Source of the DNA: Burkholderia sp. L27(2015) | GTDB taxonomy: Bacteria; Pseudomonadota; Gammaproteobacteria; Burkholderiales; Burkholderiaceae | Reading direction: 5' to 3' | Assembly: GCF_009765705.1 (NCBI RefSeq) | Contig: NZ_LMUX01000007.1 | Coordinates: 96,716 to 160,715 of the forward strand | Length of the DNA: 64,000 nucleotides | Shown here: positions 27,508 through 35,719 of the stretch, one piece after another | How positions within the stretch are numbered: the stretch's first letter is position 1 | Layout: each line of letters starts with the position of its first letter | Notes under the pieces: generated by a model | What the model was told of the DNA's origin: nothing | The model's database searches: none | What the model saw: the letters and a program-made list of their open reading frames with translations, nothing else | Position numbers and translations under genes: made by a program

Positions 27508-28007
27508 GACGCGCTGCCTTCGACCACGGACGCCTGCAGTTCCGGATACATCTCGCGGGCCGCGTGCCGCACCGCCTCGATGATATTCACGTAACCGGTG
27601 CAACGGCAGATGTTGCCTTCGAGCGCGTGACAGATGCTGGCGTCGTCGAGCGCGGGCGGCTGACGTAAGTAGAAGTCGATCGCCATAATCATTCCCGGCG
27701 TGCAGAAGCCGCATTGCAGCCCGTGACATTGAACAAACGCGCGCTGCACCGGATGCATTGTGTCTTTGCCGGCGAGCCCCTCGATCGTGACGACGCTGCC
27801 CCCGCTCGCTTGTGCCGCGAGGATGGTGCACGACTTGACGGCGACGCCATTCAAATTGACGGTGCATGCGCCGCACTGCGTGGTGTCGCAACCCACGTGC
27901 GTACCGGTGAGCCGCAGGTTCTGGCGCAGAAACTCGACCAGCAGCGTCTCGTCGGGGACCGGGCACCGGACCTCGGTGCCGTTCACCCGCAATTCAATGT
28001 CTATCAT
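27504..28007 (-). CDS. (2Fe-2S)-binding subunit of molybdenum hydroxylase (CoxS-like)
   Basis: 167-aa electron-transfer subunit with both cluster motifs: the plant-ferredoxin-type GCDTTQCGACTV plus a later Cys (VKSCTIL), and the helical-domain pair QCGFCTPG and NICRCTGY. ATG 28007 has AGGTGAATC upstream. It overlaps the start of the large subunit gene by 4 bp (ATGA), which ties the two stoichiometrically. Its C-terminal tail of about 15 residues beyond the cluster domain is unremarkable. Confidence 0.95.
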   Translation of the reverse strand: MIDIELRVNGTEVRCPVPDETLLVEFLRQNLRLTGTHVGCDTTQCGACTVNLNGVAVKSCTILAAQASGGSVVTIEGLAGKDTMHPVQRAFVQCHGLQCGFCTPGMIMAIDFYLRQPPALDDASICHALEGNICRCTGYVNIIEAVRHAAREMYPELQASVVEGSAS

Positions 28008-28053
28008 GATTCACCTATTTCATTTCGGTCGAGCCGGTATAGCGCGGCCGCGC

Positions 28054-28512
28054 TCATTTACCGGATGCGACGACCGTTGCATTGAGCCGCTTGAAGAACC
28101 CGTCGGCCAGCTTGTTCGCCACCGAGCTCACCAGGCGCGAACCGATTTGCGCGAGCTTGCCGCCTACCTCGGCAACCGCGACGTAGGTCAGCAACGTCGA
28201 CAAGGCGTCGTCCCCCGTGTCCGCCAGCGTCACGGTCGCGGTCATCTTGCCGAATCCGGCAATGCCGCCTTCGCCTTGTCCAACGATACGGTAGCCGCCC
28301 AGTTCGATCCGCTCGGAAAGGACCAAGTTGCCTTTGAAGCGAGCTTTCACCGGTCCGACCGAAGCGACCACCACGGCCTTGAATTCATCGTCGCTTTCGG
28401 CCACGAACGATTCGCAGCCCGGCACGCATTCCTGCAGCACGGCGGGGTCATTCAAACACCTCCATACGACGTGCCGCGGTGCTGCGATCGTCTGCGTTCC
28501 ATTGAATTCCAT
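28054..28512 (-). CDS. CoxG-like SRPBCC family protein
   Basis: 152-aa protein of the CO dehydrogenase subunit G (CoxG, SRPBCC fold) family, which accompanies many molybdenum hydroxylases and is implicated in assembly or membrane recruitment. Visible features are the N-terminal FNGTQTIAAPRHVVW segment, the CVPGCESF motif and a C-terminal ANKLADGFFKRL helix. It sits 9 bp after the FAD subunit gene and its ribosome-binding site (AGGAG) overlaps that gene's stop, which is tight operon packing. Confidence 0.9.
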   Translation of the reverse strand: MEFNGTQTIAAPRHVVWRCLNDPAVLQECVPGCESFVAESDDEFKAVVVASVGPVKARFKGNLVLSERIELGGYRIVGQGEGGIAGFGKMTATVTLADTGDDALSTLLTYVAVAEVGGKLAQIGSRLVSSVANKLADGFFKRLNATVVASGK

Positions 28513-28521
28513 CTTGCGCTC

Positions 28522-29343
28522 CTATGCGAAATTGTGACCGGCGACGCCGGGCGTGAGTGCTTGCACCGCACGGCGCGTAAACGTTTGCACCAGATGCGCG
28601 CGATAACGATCCGAGGCGTTGGCGTCATCGGGCAGGCGCGACGGATCGATCGAAAGACCGTTAAGCGCGCTTGCGTTGCCGTTCTCATGCAACGCTGCTT
28701 CGGCTTCATGCCACCGGAACACCGACGCACCCGCGCCGGTCACCGCCACGCGCACACCGCCGGCATGCTCGGCAACAAATACGCCCACCACGGCATAGCC
28801 TGACGCGGGATGACGATACTTCATGTAGCTGGCACGTCGCGGTAGCCGGAATTCAATCGCGATAATGAGTTCGTCCGCTGCCAGCGCGGTTTCGAATGTG
28901 TCGACGAAAAACGCGTCGGCGTCGATGCGCCGCGCATGGGTGATGATCGTGGCGTCGAGCGCGAGCACGGCTGCGGGGTAGTCGGCGGCCGGATCGTTGT
29001 TGGCGACAGAACCGCCGAGCGTGCCCCGGTTGCGCACCTGCGGGTCGGCGATCAGTGCTGCCAGGCCGGCTAGAGCGGGAATCGCGCCGGCAATCTCGGC
29101 CGAGGCAGCAATTTCGGCGTGCGTGGTCGCCGCGCCGATGCGCAATACGCCGTCCTTTAGCGCGATACCACGCAACTCGCTCAAGTGGCTCAGGTCCACC
29201 AGGTGCGACGGCGCGGCGAGCCGCTGCTTCAAGGTTGGGATCAGTGTCATGCCGCCCGACAGCGGGCGGGCATCCGCGTGCTCGCCCAGAAAAGCGACTG
29301 CGTCCGCAAGCGTTGCGGGCCTGATATACCGGGTCTCGTACAT
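28522..29343 (-). CDS. FAD-binding subunit of molybdenum hydroxylase (CoxM-like)
   Basis: 273-aa FAD subunit. Two FAD-contact motifs are clear: PLSGGMTLIPTLK near residue 28 and RNRGTLGGSVANNDPAADYP near 107. The start at 29343 is chosen because GGAGACACGT precedes ATG; the 56-codon extension upstream is a spurious overlap. It is the first of four molybdenum-hydroxylase genes, in the order M, G, S, L. Confidence 0.95.
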   Translation of the reverse strand: MYETRYIRPATLADAVAFLGEHADARPLSGGMTLIPTLKQRLAAPSHLVDLSHLSELRGIALKDGVLRIGAATTHAEIAASAEIAGAIPALAGLAALIADPQVRNRGTLGGSVANNDPAADYPAAVLALDATIITHARRIDADAFFVDTFETALAADELIIAIEFRLPRRASYMKYRHPASGYAVVGVFVAEHAGGVRVAVTGAGASVFRWHEAEAALHENGNASALNGLSIDPSRLPDDANASDRYRAHLVQTFTRRAVQALTPGVAGHNFA

Positions 29344-29398
29344 ACGTGTCTCCAGCAATTCCCGTGCAGGTCTGATGCCTGCCGGGACTTCGTTCTTA

Positions 29399-30157
29399 TT
29401 ACTGCCCGAGAAATGCTTCGAGCGCTGTCGCCAGCGCGATGGGCGTTTCATACATCGGGTAGTGTCCTGTGTTCGCAAGCGTCTCAAGCGTCGCGCTCGG
29501 GTACCAGGCAAGCCAAGTCTTCGTCATCAACTCATGAGTCAGCGTCGGATCGTGCGCGCCGATGAAGAGCTTGAGCGGTACCGGATTGTGCGCCACCTGT
29601 GCGGAAAAATCTGTGCTTGCCCATTCGCCGAGATAGCCGGCAAACGCCTCGCGCGTTGCGTGGCGATCCGACTGCCGTGCCCGATGTGCAATCCAGGCGG
29701 CCGACAGACGGTTGCCCGTGGAAAAATTAAGGATCGCTTCGCGCTCGCCTAGCTCGGCGATCGCGCGCTGGAACACGGCCAGGCGCGAGGCGTCCATGCG
29801 CGAGCCGCATGCCGGCACGGCGGTGATGCCGACCATGCGTTCGATGCGCGCCGGTGCGGCCAGCAGTACACGCTGCATCGCCATGCCGCCCATCGAATGA
29901 CCGATCAGGCTGAAACGCTCCCAGCCGAGATGATCGGCCAGTTCCAGCACGTCTTGCGCCGTCTCGTCAAATGTGTACGTACCGCGGCGGCCGATCGATG
30001 CGCCGTAGCCGCGATAGTCGAACCACACGTAGGTGAAGGCCTGCGGATCGAGCGCCTCGCTCATTGCCGACCAGTCGGCCGAACTGCCGAACCAGCCGTT
30101 GAGTGCCAATACTTTGCGCGAGCCGTGCCCAATTTGCAGAAAGCCGTTTGTCATCAT
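29399..30157 (-). CDS. Alpha/beta hydrolase
   Basis: 252-aa alpha/beta hydrolase with nucleophile elbow GHSMGG, an acid-loop Asp in FIGAHDPTLTH and the catalytic His in NTGHYPMYETP. ATG 30157 overlaps the fumarylacetoacetase stop by 4 bp. Similar enzymes in aromatic and N-heteroaromatic pathways hydrolyse ring-fission products (meta-cleavage hydrolases) or deformylate N-formylmaleamate (NicD/PicE type). The molybdenum hydroxylase and FAD monooxygenase beside it fit either case. The specific substrate is undetermined. Confidence 0.9.
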   Translation of the reverse strand: MMTNGFLQIGHGSRKVLALNGWFGSSADWSAMSEALDPQAFTYVWFDYRGYGASIGRRGTYTFDETAQDVLELADHLGWERFSLIGHSMGGMAMQRVLLAAPARIERMVGITAVPACGSRMDASRLAVFQRAIAELGEREAILNFSTGNRLSAAWIAHRARQSDRHATREAFAGYLGEWASTDFSAQVAHNPVPLKLFIGAHDPTLTHELMTKTWLAWYPSATLETLANTGHYPMYETPIALATALEAFLGQ

Positions 30158-31515
30158 GCCTCCCGTGCCGCATCGGCAGAGTCGCACTCCGCGCTGCCGA
30201 AAATCAGCGCGGGCGCAATGCGTCCGCGGCACTCGCCGAAACCGATCGACACCGCGCCGGGGTGCTCGGCGCGTGCGCTCAGGATGATCTCGTCGCCATC
30301 CTCCAGCGCCGTGCGCGTTTCGTCGTCGCCGACCGACAGCGGGTCCTTGCCTGCATTGGTCAGCTCGGTCAGGCAGGCGCGCGAAAGATCGTCCGCCCCG
30401 GAGATCGTGCCGCTGCCGATCAGGTCGCCGCAGCGCAAGTTGCAACCGTTGCTGGCGTGGTGCGTAACCATTTGCGCAAAGGTCCAGTAGAGGTTTTGCA
30501 GATGGGTCCGCGTGATGCGCACGGGAGCCCGGCCGGCTGCGCGCTGGCGCGCGGTCGATAAGCGGGCTTCGAGGACCAGATCGAGACCGCCGCTGGCCCG
30601 GTCGGATGCGCCGTGCAGATGCGGCAGTAGCGGCGGATCGCCGGCGGCGCGCACCGGTGCGGCAAGACGAAACGGTAGCAACGCCTGCGCGGTGACGAGC
30701 CATGGCGAGAGCGTCGAATGGAAGCTCTTGCCGAGAAACGGACCGAGCACCTGCTCCCACCATTGCATGCTCTTGGCCGACCAATCATTGAGCAAGCAGT
30801 AACCAAAGATATGGTCGCGCGCGCTGTCGATTCCGATCGGCCGGCCCAACGCATTGCCGCGCCCAATGAAGGCAGCCAATTCGAGTTCGAAGTCGAGTGC
30901 GGGCGCGGGGCCGAACACCACCTGACCTGCCGAGTCGCGGTACTGGCCATTGGGTCGCACCACGGCTGCGCCGCTGACGCAAATCGATGAGGCACGGCCG
31001 TGATAGGCGATCGGCAAGGACTTGAACGCCGCAGGCAGCGGATCGGCCAGACCCTTGAAACGGCCATGTCGCTCGGTATGATGGAGCGAGGTCAGGAAGT
31101 CACTGTAGTCGCCGATGCGGCACGGTAGCAGCATCGTGACATCGGCCGCGTCGACCAGAATCCCCGCGGTGCGTTCGCGCAGGCGGGCCAGCTCAGGCGC
31201 ATCGGCTCGTAACAGTTCGGAGAGCCGCGCGCGCAAGGCCGATGGATAGCGCGCGTCCATGCCCATCAGTCCATTCAGTTCACCGCCGAGCGCAGTCTGA
31301 CACGCGAGGGCGGCGTTGCCGTCTAGCAGTTGCGCATCGAACAGCGCACGCAGGTCGACGATGCGTTCGCCGATGGCGACGCCCGTGCGGGCTTCGCCAT
31401 CGCGCAGAAATGCGCCAAAGGGCAGGTTCTGGATCGGAAAGTCGTGGCCGGGCTGATTGGCGGACTGCACCCAGCTGCGGCGCGACGGATCATGAGTTGG
31501 GTTGAGCTCGTTCAT
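30154..31515 (-). CDS. fahA: Fumarylacetoacetase
   Basis: 453-aa full-length fumarylacetoacetate hydrolase with an N-terminal SH3-like domain and a large catalytic FAH domain, longer than the short FAH-domain hydrolases of meta-cleavage pathways. Characteristic segments include FPIQNLPFG, DYSDF (metal Asp), YHGRASS, LELAAFIG, LLNDWSA and LGPFLGKSF. FahA splits fumarylacetoacetate to fumarate and acetoacetate at the end of the homogentisate route. No homogentisate dioxygenase is in the window, so here it may hydrolyse a related 2,4-diketo acid. It overlaps both neighbours by 4 bp (VOC upstream, hydrolase downstream). Confidence 0.92.
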   Translation of the reverse strand: MNELNPTHDPSRRSWVQSANQPGHDFPIQNLPFGAFLRDGEARTGVAIGERIVDLRALFDAQLLDGNAALACQTALGGELNGLMGMDARYPSALRARLSELLRADAPELARLRERTAGILVDAADVTMLLPCRIGDYSDFLTSLHHTERHGRFKGLADPLPAAFKSLPIAYHGRASSICVSGAAVVRPNGQYRDSAGQVVFGPAPALDFELELAAFIGRGNALGRPIGIDSARDHIFGYCLLNDWSAKSMQWWEQVLGPFLGKSFHSTLSPWLVTAQALLPFRLAAPVRAAGDPPLLPHLHGASDRASGGLDLVLEARLSTARQRAAGRAPVRITRTHLQNLYWTFAQMVTHHASNGCNLRCGDLIGSGTISGADDLSRACLTELTNAGKDPLSVGDDETRTALEDGDEIILSARAEHPGAVSIGFGECRGRIAPALIFGSAECDSADAAREA

Positions 31516-32054
31516 ACGGATGGCGCGGATGACGCGGATGTTTTAGGCACGCTGGATTTGTCACGCGTCCATGCAGCCAGCTTGGTATGCGCGCTGTTGC
31601 GAAACGCTCGCAATTCGTCGTCGCCGGCGGTTTGCACGGTCAACTCGACGCGCAGCCCGTTGGGATCGAAGAAATAAATCGAATGGACGAAGTGGTGGTC
31701 GATCACGCCCAGCACCTCCACGCCCGCAGCCTCAATGCGCGCTTTCATGCCGACAAGCGCCTCGTGCGAAAACACACGCAACGCGATGTGGTTGACCCAG
31801 GCCGGCGTGTTAGCCGATGGCAACGCGGCGGTATGGTCGCCCAGATCGAAGAAGGCGATGTTCGAGCCGTCCGCCATCTCGAAGAATAGATGCACATAGG
31901 GGCAAAATTCTCCGGTGCTCGGTACCCGATCGAGATGGATCACATGAACGAGCGGCAAGCCCAGCAGGTCTTCGTAAAATCGTCGCGTTTCTTCAGCGTC
32001 GCGGCAGCGCCACGCGAAATGATGCAACCCGAGAATGGATGCGGGGGTAAGCAT
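31512..32054 (-). CDS. VOC family protein (possible extradiol-type dioxygenase)
   Basis: 180-aa vicinal-oxygen-chelate protein. A 2-His-1-Glu metal site typical of extradiol-dioxygenase-like VOC members can be read: His in LHHFAWR, His in VNHIALRV and Glu in LRVELTV, with DHHFVHSIYFFDPNG near the C terminus. ATG 32054 is the start, about 83 bp after the monooxygenase gene; longer frames upstream overlap that spacer. It overlaps the fahA start by 4 bp. The position between a ring hydroxylase and fahA makes ring cleavage the likely role, but a glyoxalase-like isomerase is also possible. Confidence 0.88.
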   Translation of the reverse strand: MLTPASILGLHHFAWRCRDAEETRRFYEDLLGLPLVHVIHLDRVPSTGEFCPYVHLFFEMADGSNIAFFDLGDHTAALPSANTPAWVNHIALRVFSHEALVGMKARIEAAGVEVLGVIDHHFVHSIYFFDPNGLRVELTVQTAGDDELRAFRNSAHTKLAAWTRDKSSVPKTSASSAPSV

Positions 32055-32137
32055 GGGAAGTCTCCGTATTGGCAACGCTATGGAGCGACGCCCATAAAGC
32101 GCGGCAGTCGCCCGCTGTTGCGGGTGCACGACGTGGG

Positions 32138-33334
32138 TTAGAGCGTAACTTCGTCGACGTTGTATTCGAACAGCCAGTTGTAGCGTTCCTTGACTCGATC
32201 CTCGCTCCACTCGCGGCTCACATACGAGCTTGCACCTTCCGCACGGGCGAGTTCCGGATTGTGGAAGCGTGTCGCATTGGCAGCGGAGCCGCGTACCACG
32301 CGTGAGGTGCGCTCGATACGCAATGCCTCGTAGCGCTTGAGCGCAGCACCCGGCCCGGCACCGTCTTGGCCATGCTCGGCCAGACAACGCGCGAGCAGGT
32401 AACCGTCCTCGATCGCCATCGCCGCGCCCTGAGCCAGAAACGGCAGCGTCGGGTGGCACGCATCGCCAAGCAACGTGGCATTGCCCGACACCCACGTCGT
32501 CATCGGTTCGCGTACCATCAGCGCCCATTTGAAAGGAGTCTCAATTGCGCTGATTAGCGCTCGCACGTCCTCGTGCCATCCTTCGAAATCGCGCAGGCAT
32601 TCTTCGACCGTACCTTGCTCGGACCACGACTCGACTTGCCAGTCGGAGCGCTCAACCGCGCCGACGAAATTAATCAATTGGTTGTTGCGCAGCGGATAGT
32701 GGATCACATGAGCGCCGGGACCCACCCAGTTGGCACCGTATGGCGAGCGCAGATGTCCGGGCAATTTGGCCGCGTCGATCACGCCGCGCCACGCCATCAC
32801 GCCCGAGAATTGCGGCTCGTCGGGGCCGAACAGTGCATGCCGCACTCTCGAATGGACGCCGTCGGCCCCGATCAGCAGGTCCGCTTCGTAGAATCCACCG
32901 TTCGCCGTGTAAATCTGCGCCATGCCGTCCCGTTGCTCGACTGATACGACCTTTTCGCCCAGTCGTATTGCATCGGGACTTTTGGCGAGGACGCAGGCGG
33001 CGAGCGCCTGATGCAGGTCGGCACGATGAACCGTAAAGTACGGGTAACCATAGAGTTCACGCGAATGCGTGCCGAGATCGAAGAGCGGCCAGGTCTGACC
33101 TGTGTTCCAAAGCCGCACGCGCTTGCCCAGCGGCTCGCACGCCAGCTCTTCGAGCACATCGCCCACGCCGAGCCGATAAAGCACGCGCGTCGCATTGGGG
33201 CTGAGCTGCACCCCGGCGCCAATTTCCTTTAGCGCCTGAGCTTGTTCGAGTATCGTGACGTCAAAACCTTTTTCCAATAGCGCCAAACCTGCGATCAGGC
33301 CGCCGATGCCTGCGCCCGCTATGATTATTTTCAT
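32138..33334 (-). CDS. FAD-dependent aromatic-ring monooxygenase (3-hydroxybenzoate 6-hydroxylase-like)
   Basis: 398-aa class A flavoprotein monooxygenase. It has the N-terminal GAGIGGLIAG dinucleotide fold, the DG segment (LLIGADGVHS) and the FAD ribityl-binding LLGDACHPTLPFLAQG. The length and the GVQLSPNATRVL segment match 3-hydroxybenzoate 6-hydroxylase, salicylate hydroxylase and 6-hydroxynicotinate 3-monooxygenase, all of which hydroxylate para to or at a substituted ring carbon using NAD(P)H. The start at 33334 has AGGTGA upstream; an in-frame codon 24 bp earlier is rejected. Which ring acid it uses is not determined by the sequence. Confidence 0.9.
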   Translation of the reverse strand: MKIIIAGAGIGGLIAGLALLEKGFDVTILEQAQALKEIGAGVQLSPNATRVLYRLGVGDVLEELACEPLGKRVRLWNTGQTWPLFDLGTHSRELYGYPYFTVHRADLHQALAACVLAKSPDAIRLGEKVVSVEQRDGMAQIYTANGGFYEADLLIGADGVHSRVRHALFGPDEPQFSGVMAWRGVIDAAKLPGHLRSPYGANWVGPGAHVIHYPLRNNQLINFVGAVERSDWQVESWSEQGTVEECLRDFEGWHEDVRALISAIETPFKWALMVREPMTTWVSGNATLLGDACHPTLPFLAQGAAMAIEDGYLLARCLAEHGQDGAGPGAALKRYEALRIERTSRVVRGSAANATRFHNPELARAEGASSYVSREWSEDRVKERYNWLFEYNVDEVTL

Positions 33335-33579
33335 TAATTGATTCACCTGTATTAACACGAGCTTGACGCAGCAATTTATTAAAAAATCGCTATAAAATTA
33401 ATGCCTAGATATTAACATCCAGCATTTACGTCAACTAAAAGATAAATCACTTTAAGACAATCATTGTGACCACACAAGCAAATTAATTTTGTTGTCTGAT
33501 AAGATATTTTTATTAATATCTCAAGGTGCTTCATATAATCTGCCGCCGCACGCCGGCACCGGTAAGTGCGCCTGAATAT
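33335..33579. promoter_or_regulatory. AT-rich spacer with palindrome upstream of the monooxygenase gene
   Basis: 245-bp spacer, much richer in A and T than the flanking genes. It contains an inverted repeat AGATATT-6 nt-AATATCT at 33502-33521 and a half-site AGATATTA at 33408-33415. Similar sequence occurs upstream of ubiX (see 34314-34353). A promoter and operator for the monooxygenase-to-ubiD run probably lie here, so ubiX may be transcribed separately. Confidence 0.5.
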
Positions 33580-34158
33580 TCAGACGCCCCAGCGTCGCAC
33601 CGTGCCCGCTTCAATCCCGAATAGATCGAGTACGCGGCCAAGCGTGTGGTCCACCATGTCGGCAATCGATTCGGGGTTGCTGTAGAACGCGGGCACCGGC
33701 GGAAAGATGATGCCGCCGGCCTCGGTCACGGCCGCCATGCTCCGGATGTGCCCCGCGTGCAGCGGCGTTTCGCGCACCATCAGCACGAGCCTGCGGCGTT
33801 CCTTCAACATCACGTCGGCGGCGCGCGACAGCAGGTTGGCCGTCACCCCCGTCGCCACCTCGGACATGGTTCTGATGGAACAAGGCGCCACTATCATGCC
33901 CATGACGGGAAACGACCCGCTTGAAATCGCCGCGCCGATGTCGGCGTTCGTATAGCATATGTCCGCCATCGCCCGCACATCCGCCACACTGAAATGCGAT
34001 TCGTGCGCAAGTGTCACCTGGGCGGAGCGGCTCATCACCAGGTGCGATTCGATTTCCAACTTCCTCAAGAGTTGCAGCAGGCGCACCCCATACACCACCC
34101 CGGAAGCACCGCTGATACCGACCACCATGCGGCGCGGCTGGGTCACTCTCACGTGCAT
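33580..34158 (-). CDS. UbiX family flavin prenyltransferase
   Basis: 192-aa flavoprotein that makes prenylated FMN from FMN and dimethylallyl phosphate, the cofactor of UbiD enzymes. The flavin-binding GISGASGVVYG loop, the phosphate-binding APCSIRTMSEVATG segment and the RETPLHAGHIRSM motif are all intact. ATG 34158 has AGGAG upstream. It is the first gene on the minus strand of the catabolic region. The UbiD partner is about 9 kb downstream, and together they form a self-contained decarboxylation system. Confidence 0.94.
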   Translation of the reverse strand: MHVRVTQPRRMVVGISGASGVVYGVRLLQLLRKLEIESHLVMSRSAQVTLAHESHFSVADVRAMADICYTNADIGAAISSGSFPVMGMIVAPCSIRTMSEVATGVTANLLSRAADVMLKERRRLVLMVRETPLHAGHIRSMAAVTEAGGIIFPPVPAFYSNPESIADMVDHTLGRVLDLFGIEAGTVRRWGV

Positions 34159-34313
34159 CGTTGACTCCTGTTTTCAAGCGAATCGCAAAGACCGCTAATC
34201 GGGAAAAATACTCGATCAGGGGGTCCTGAATTGGCATGCTTGGTTGTTTATCCGTCAGTCTCACACGATTTTTTTGATCAGCACTAACCCCTACTACTAA
34301 TCACTTTATTCTG

Positions 34314-34353
34314 TTAATTCATAATATCGACAGATATTATCATGTCGAATTAA
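34314..34353. promoter_or_regulatory. Nested palindrome between divergent ubiX and porin genes
   Basis: A perfect inverted repeat ATAATATC-GACA-GATATTAT occupies 34321-34340 and is bracketed by TTAATTC (34314-34320) and GAATTAA (34347-34353), a second inverted pair. The spacer is AT-rich and lies between divergent ubiX (start 34158) and the porin (start 34588), an ideal place for a shared operator. Its GATATTA core recurs at 33408 and 33502. The binding protein is unknown. Confidence 0.55.
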
Positions 34354-34587
34354 CTACAATCCCGCCGCAGTGGTTTATTTTGGCTGGTATTAACCCTAAC
34401 CGGCCATCCGTTAATCATATTATTCTATTAATTTATAAATAATTATTGATTCCACGCCGAATTGTGGCCCGCTACACTTCGGCCGAAATAGGGGAATGGC
34501 TACGTGGGCATCAGCGCATAGAGCCATCTACCAGAAGAAAATCGGTCGCTTTGACAAGACCGAAATACCAAATAAGACGGAGACTAG

Positions 34588-35679
34588 ATGAGAGAAATCC
34601 TATTCGCGGGCGCCATCGTCGCGCTCGCCAGCACCGGCGTCCAAGCGCAAAGCTCTGCCACCATATATGGCAGCCTCGATACCGGCATCGACTATGTAAC
34701 GAACTCGAGTGGCAAACACCTTGTGCAGGAATCGTCGGGCAAGCGCACGCCGGACCGCTTTGGCTTCAGGATCGTCGAGGACCTCGGCGACGGAGACTCG
34801 GTGTTCGTCAGGCTAGAGAACGGCTTCGTAACGAACACCGGCGCGCAGATCAACCCAACCGCCTTCTTCAACCGATATGCGCTGGTCGGTATCTCGGACA
34901 CGTCGTACGGAGCGATCATGGCTGGGAATATGCCGGGCTTCATGTATGAGAACGTGGGTGGAATCAACAATTCGGTCCCGGGCATCTCGTCGTTCTATAC
35001 CGTGGGCAACCTTGACGATCTCGCGAATACGCGCGCACTGAACAATTCGATCAAGTACCTAACCCCGGACATCCACGGCTTCAAATTTGGCGTGATGAAC
35101 AGCTTCGGCGGCACGGCCGGCGATTTCAGTGCCGGCCGTCAATACAGTTTCGGTGCCGAGTATGTGCAAAACTCGGTGAAAGCAGGGCTGGCCTATACCA
35201 TGTCACACAATCGCACCGCCGATGTGTTCGGTGTGTTCGGGCTCAGTTCTTTGCTCGGGCAGCCGCTGGCTGCGGGCACCTTGTTCAACGCCTCGCGCTA
35301 CAGTGAGTTAGGTGGCGGCCTTTCTGTGGCGCTCGGCATTTTCACGCCGCACTTGACGGTGACCGACGTGAAACTGGCCGACACACAGGGCTCGGAGTCG
35401 GAGCGCAATTATCAGGTTGGCGTCAATATCGATCTCAGTGGCGGCAATCGCTTCTATATCCTTGGCATCTCCTACAATCGCTCCAATTTCACCGATCTGG
35501 CCTACAACCAGTACAACCTCTTTTTGACTCACTACCTGTCTGCGACCACGCAGATTTATGCAGGCGTCGGCCTGCAGCGCGCCTCCGGTCCCAATGCCCA
35601 TGCCGAACAATTCGGCTATCAGCCGTCTAGCTCGAACTCGCAGACGGTGGCCCGGATCGGCGTGAACAAGATGTTCTGA
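34588..35679 (+). CDS. Burkholderia-type outer-membrane porin
   Basis: 363-aa porin, second of the region. Signal peptide MREILFAGAIVALASTGVQA, mature start QSSATIYGSLDTGIDYV, the FGFRIVEDLGDGDSVFVRLE strand and the C-terminal VARIGVNKMF are diagnostic. ATG 34588 follows GGAGACTAG. It is the first gene of a plus-strand transport unit and is followed 40 bp later by an aromatic-acid MFS carrier, so outer- and inner-membrane uptake are encoded together. Confidence 0.93.
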   Translation: MREILFAGAIVALASTGVQAQSSATIYGSLDTGIDYVTNSSGKHLVQESSGKRTPDRFGFRIVEDLGDGDSVFVRLENGFVTNTGAQINPTAFFNRYALVGISDTSYGAIMAGNMPGFMYENVGGINNSVPGISSFYTVGNLDDLANTRALNNSIKYLTPDIHGFKFGVMNSFGGTAGDFSAGRQYSFGAEYVQNSVKAGLAYTMSHNRTADVFGVFGLSSLLGQPLAAGTLFNASRYSELGGGLSVALGIFTPHLTVTDVKLADTQGSESERNYQVGVNIDLSGGNRFYILGISYNRSNFTDLAYNQYNLFLTHYLSATTQIYAGVGLQRASGPNAHAEQFGYQPSSSNSQTVARIGVNKMF

Positions 35680-35719
35680 GTACCGGCGAACATAGGAAAA
35701 CGCAGCAACTGGAGCACCA

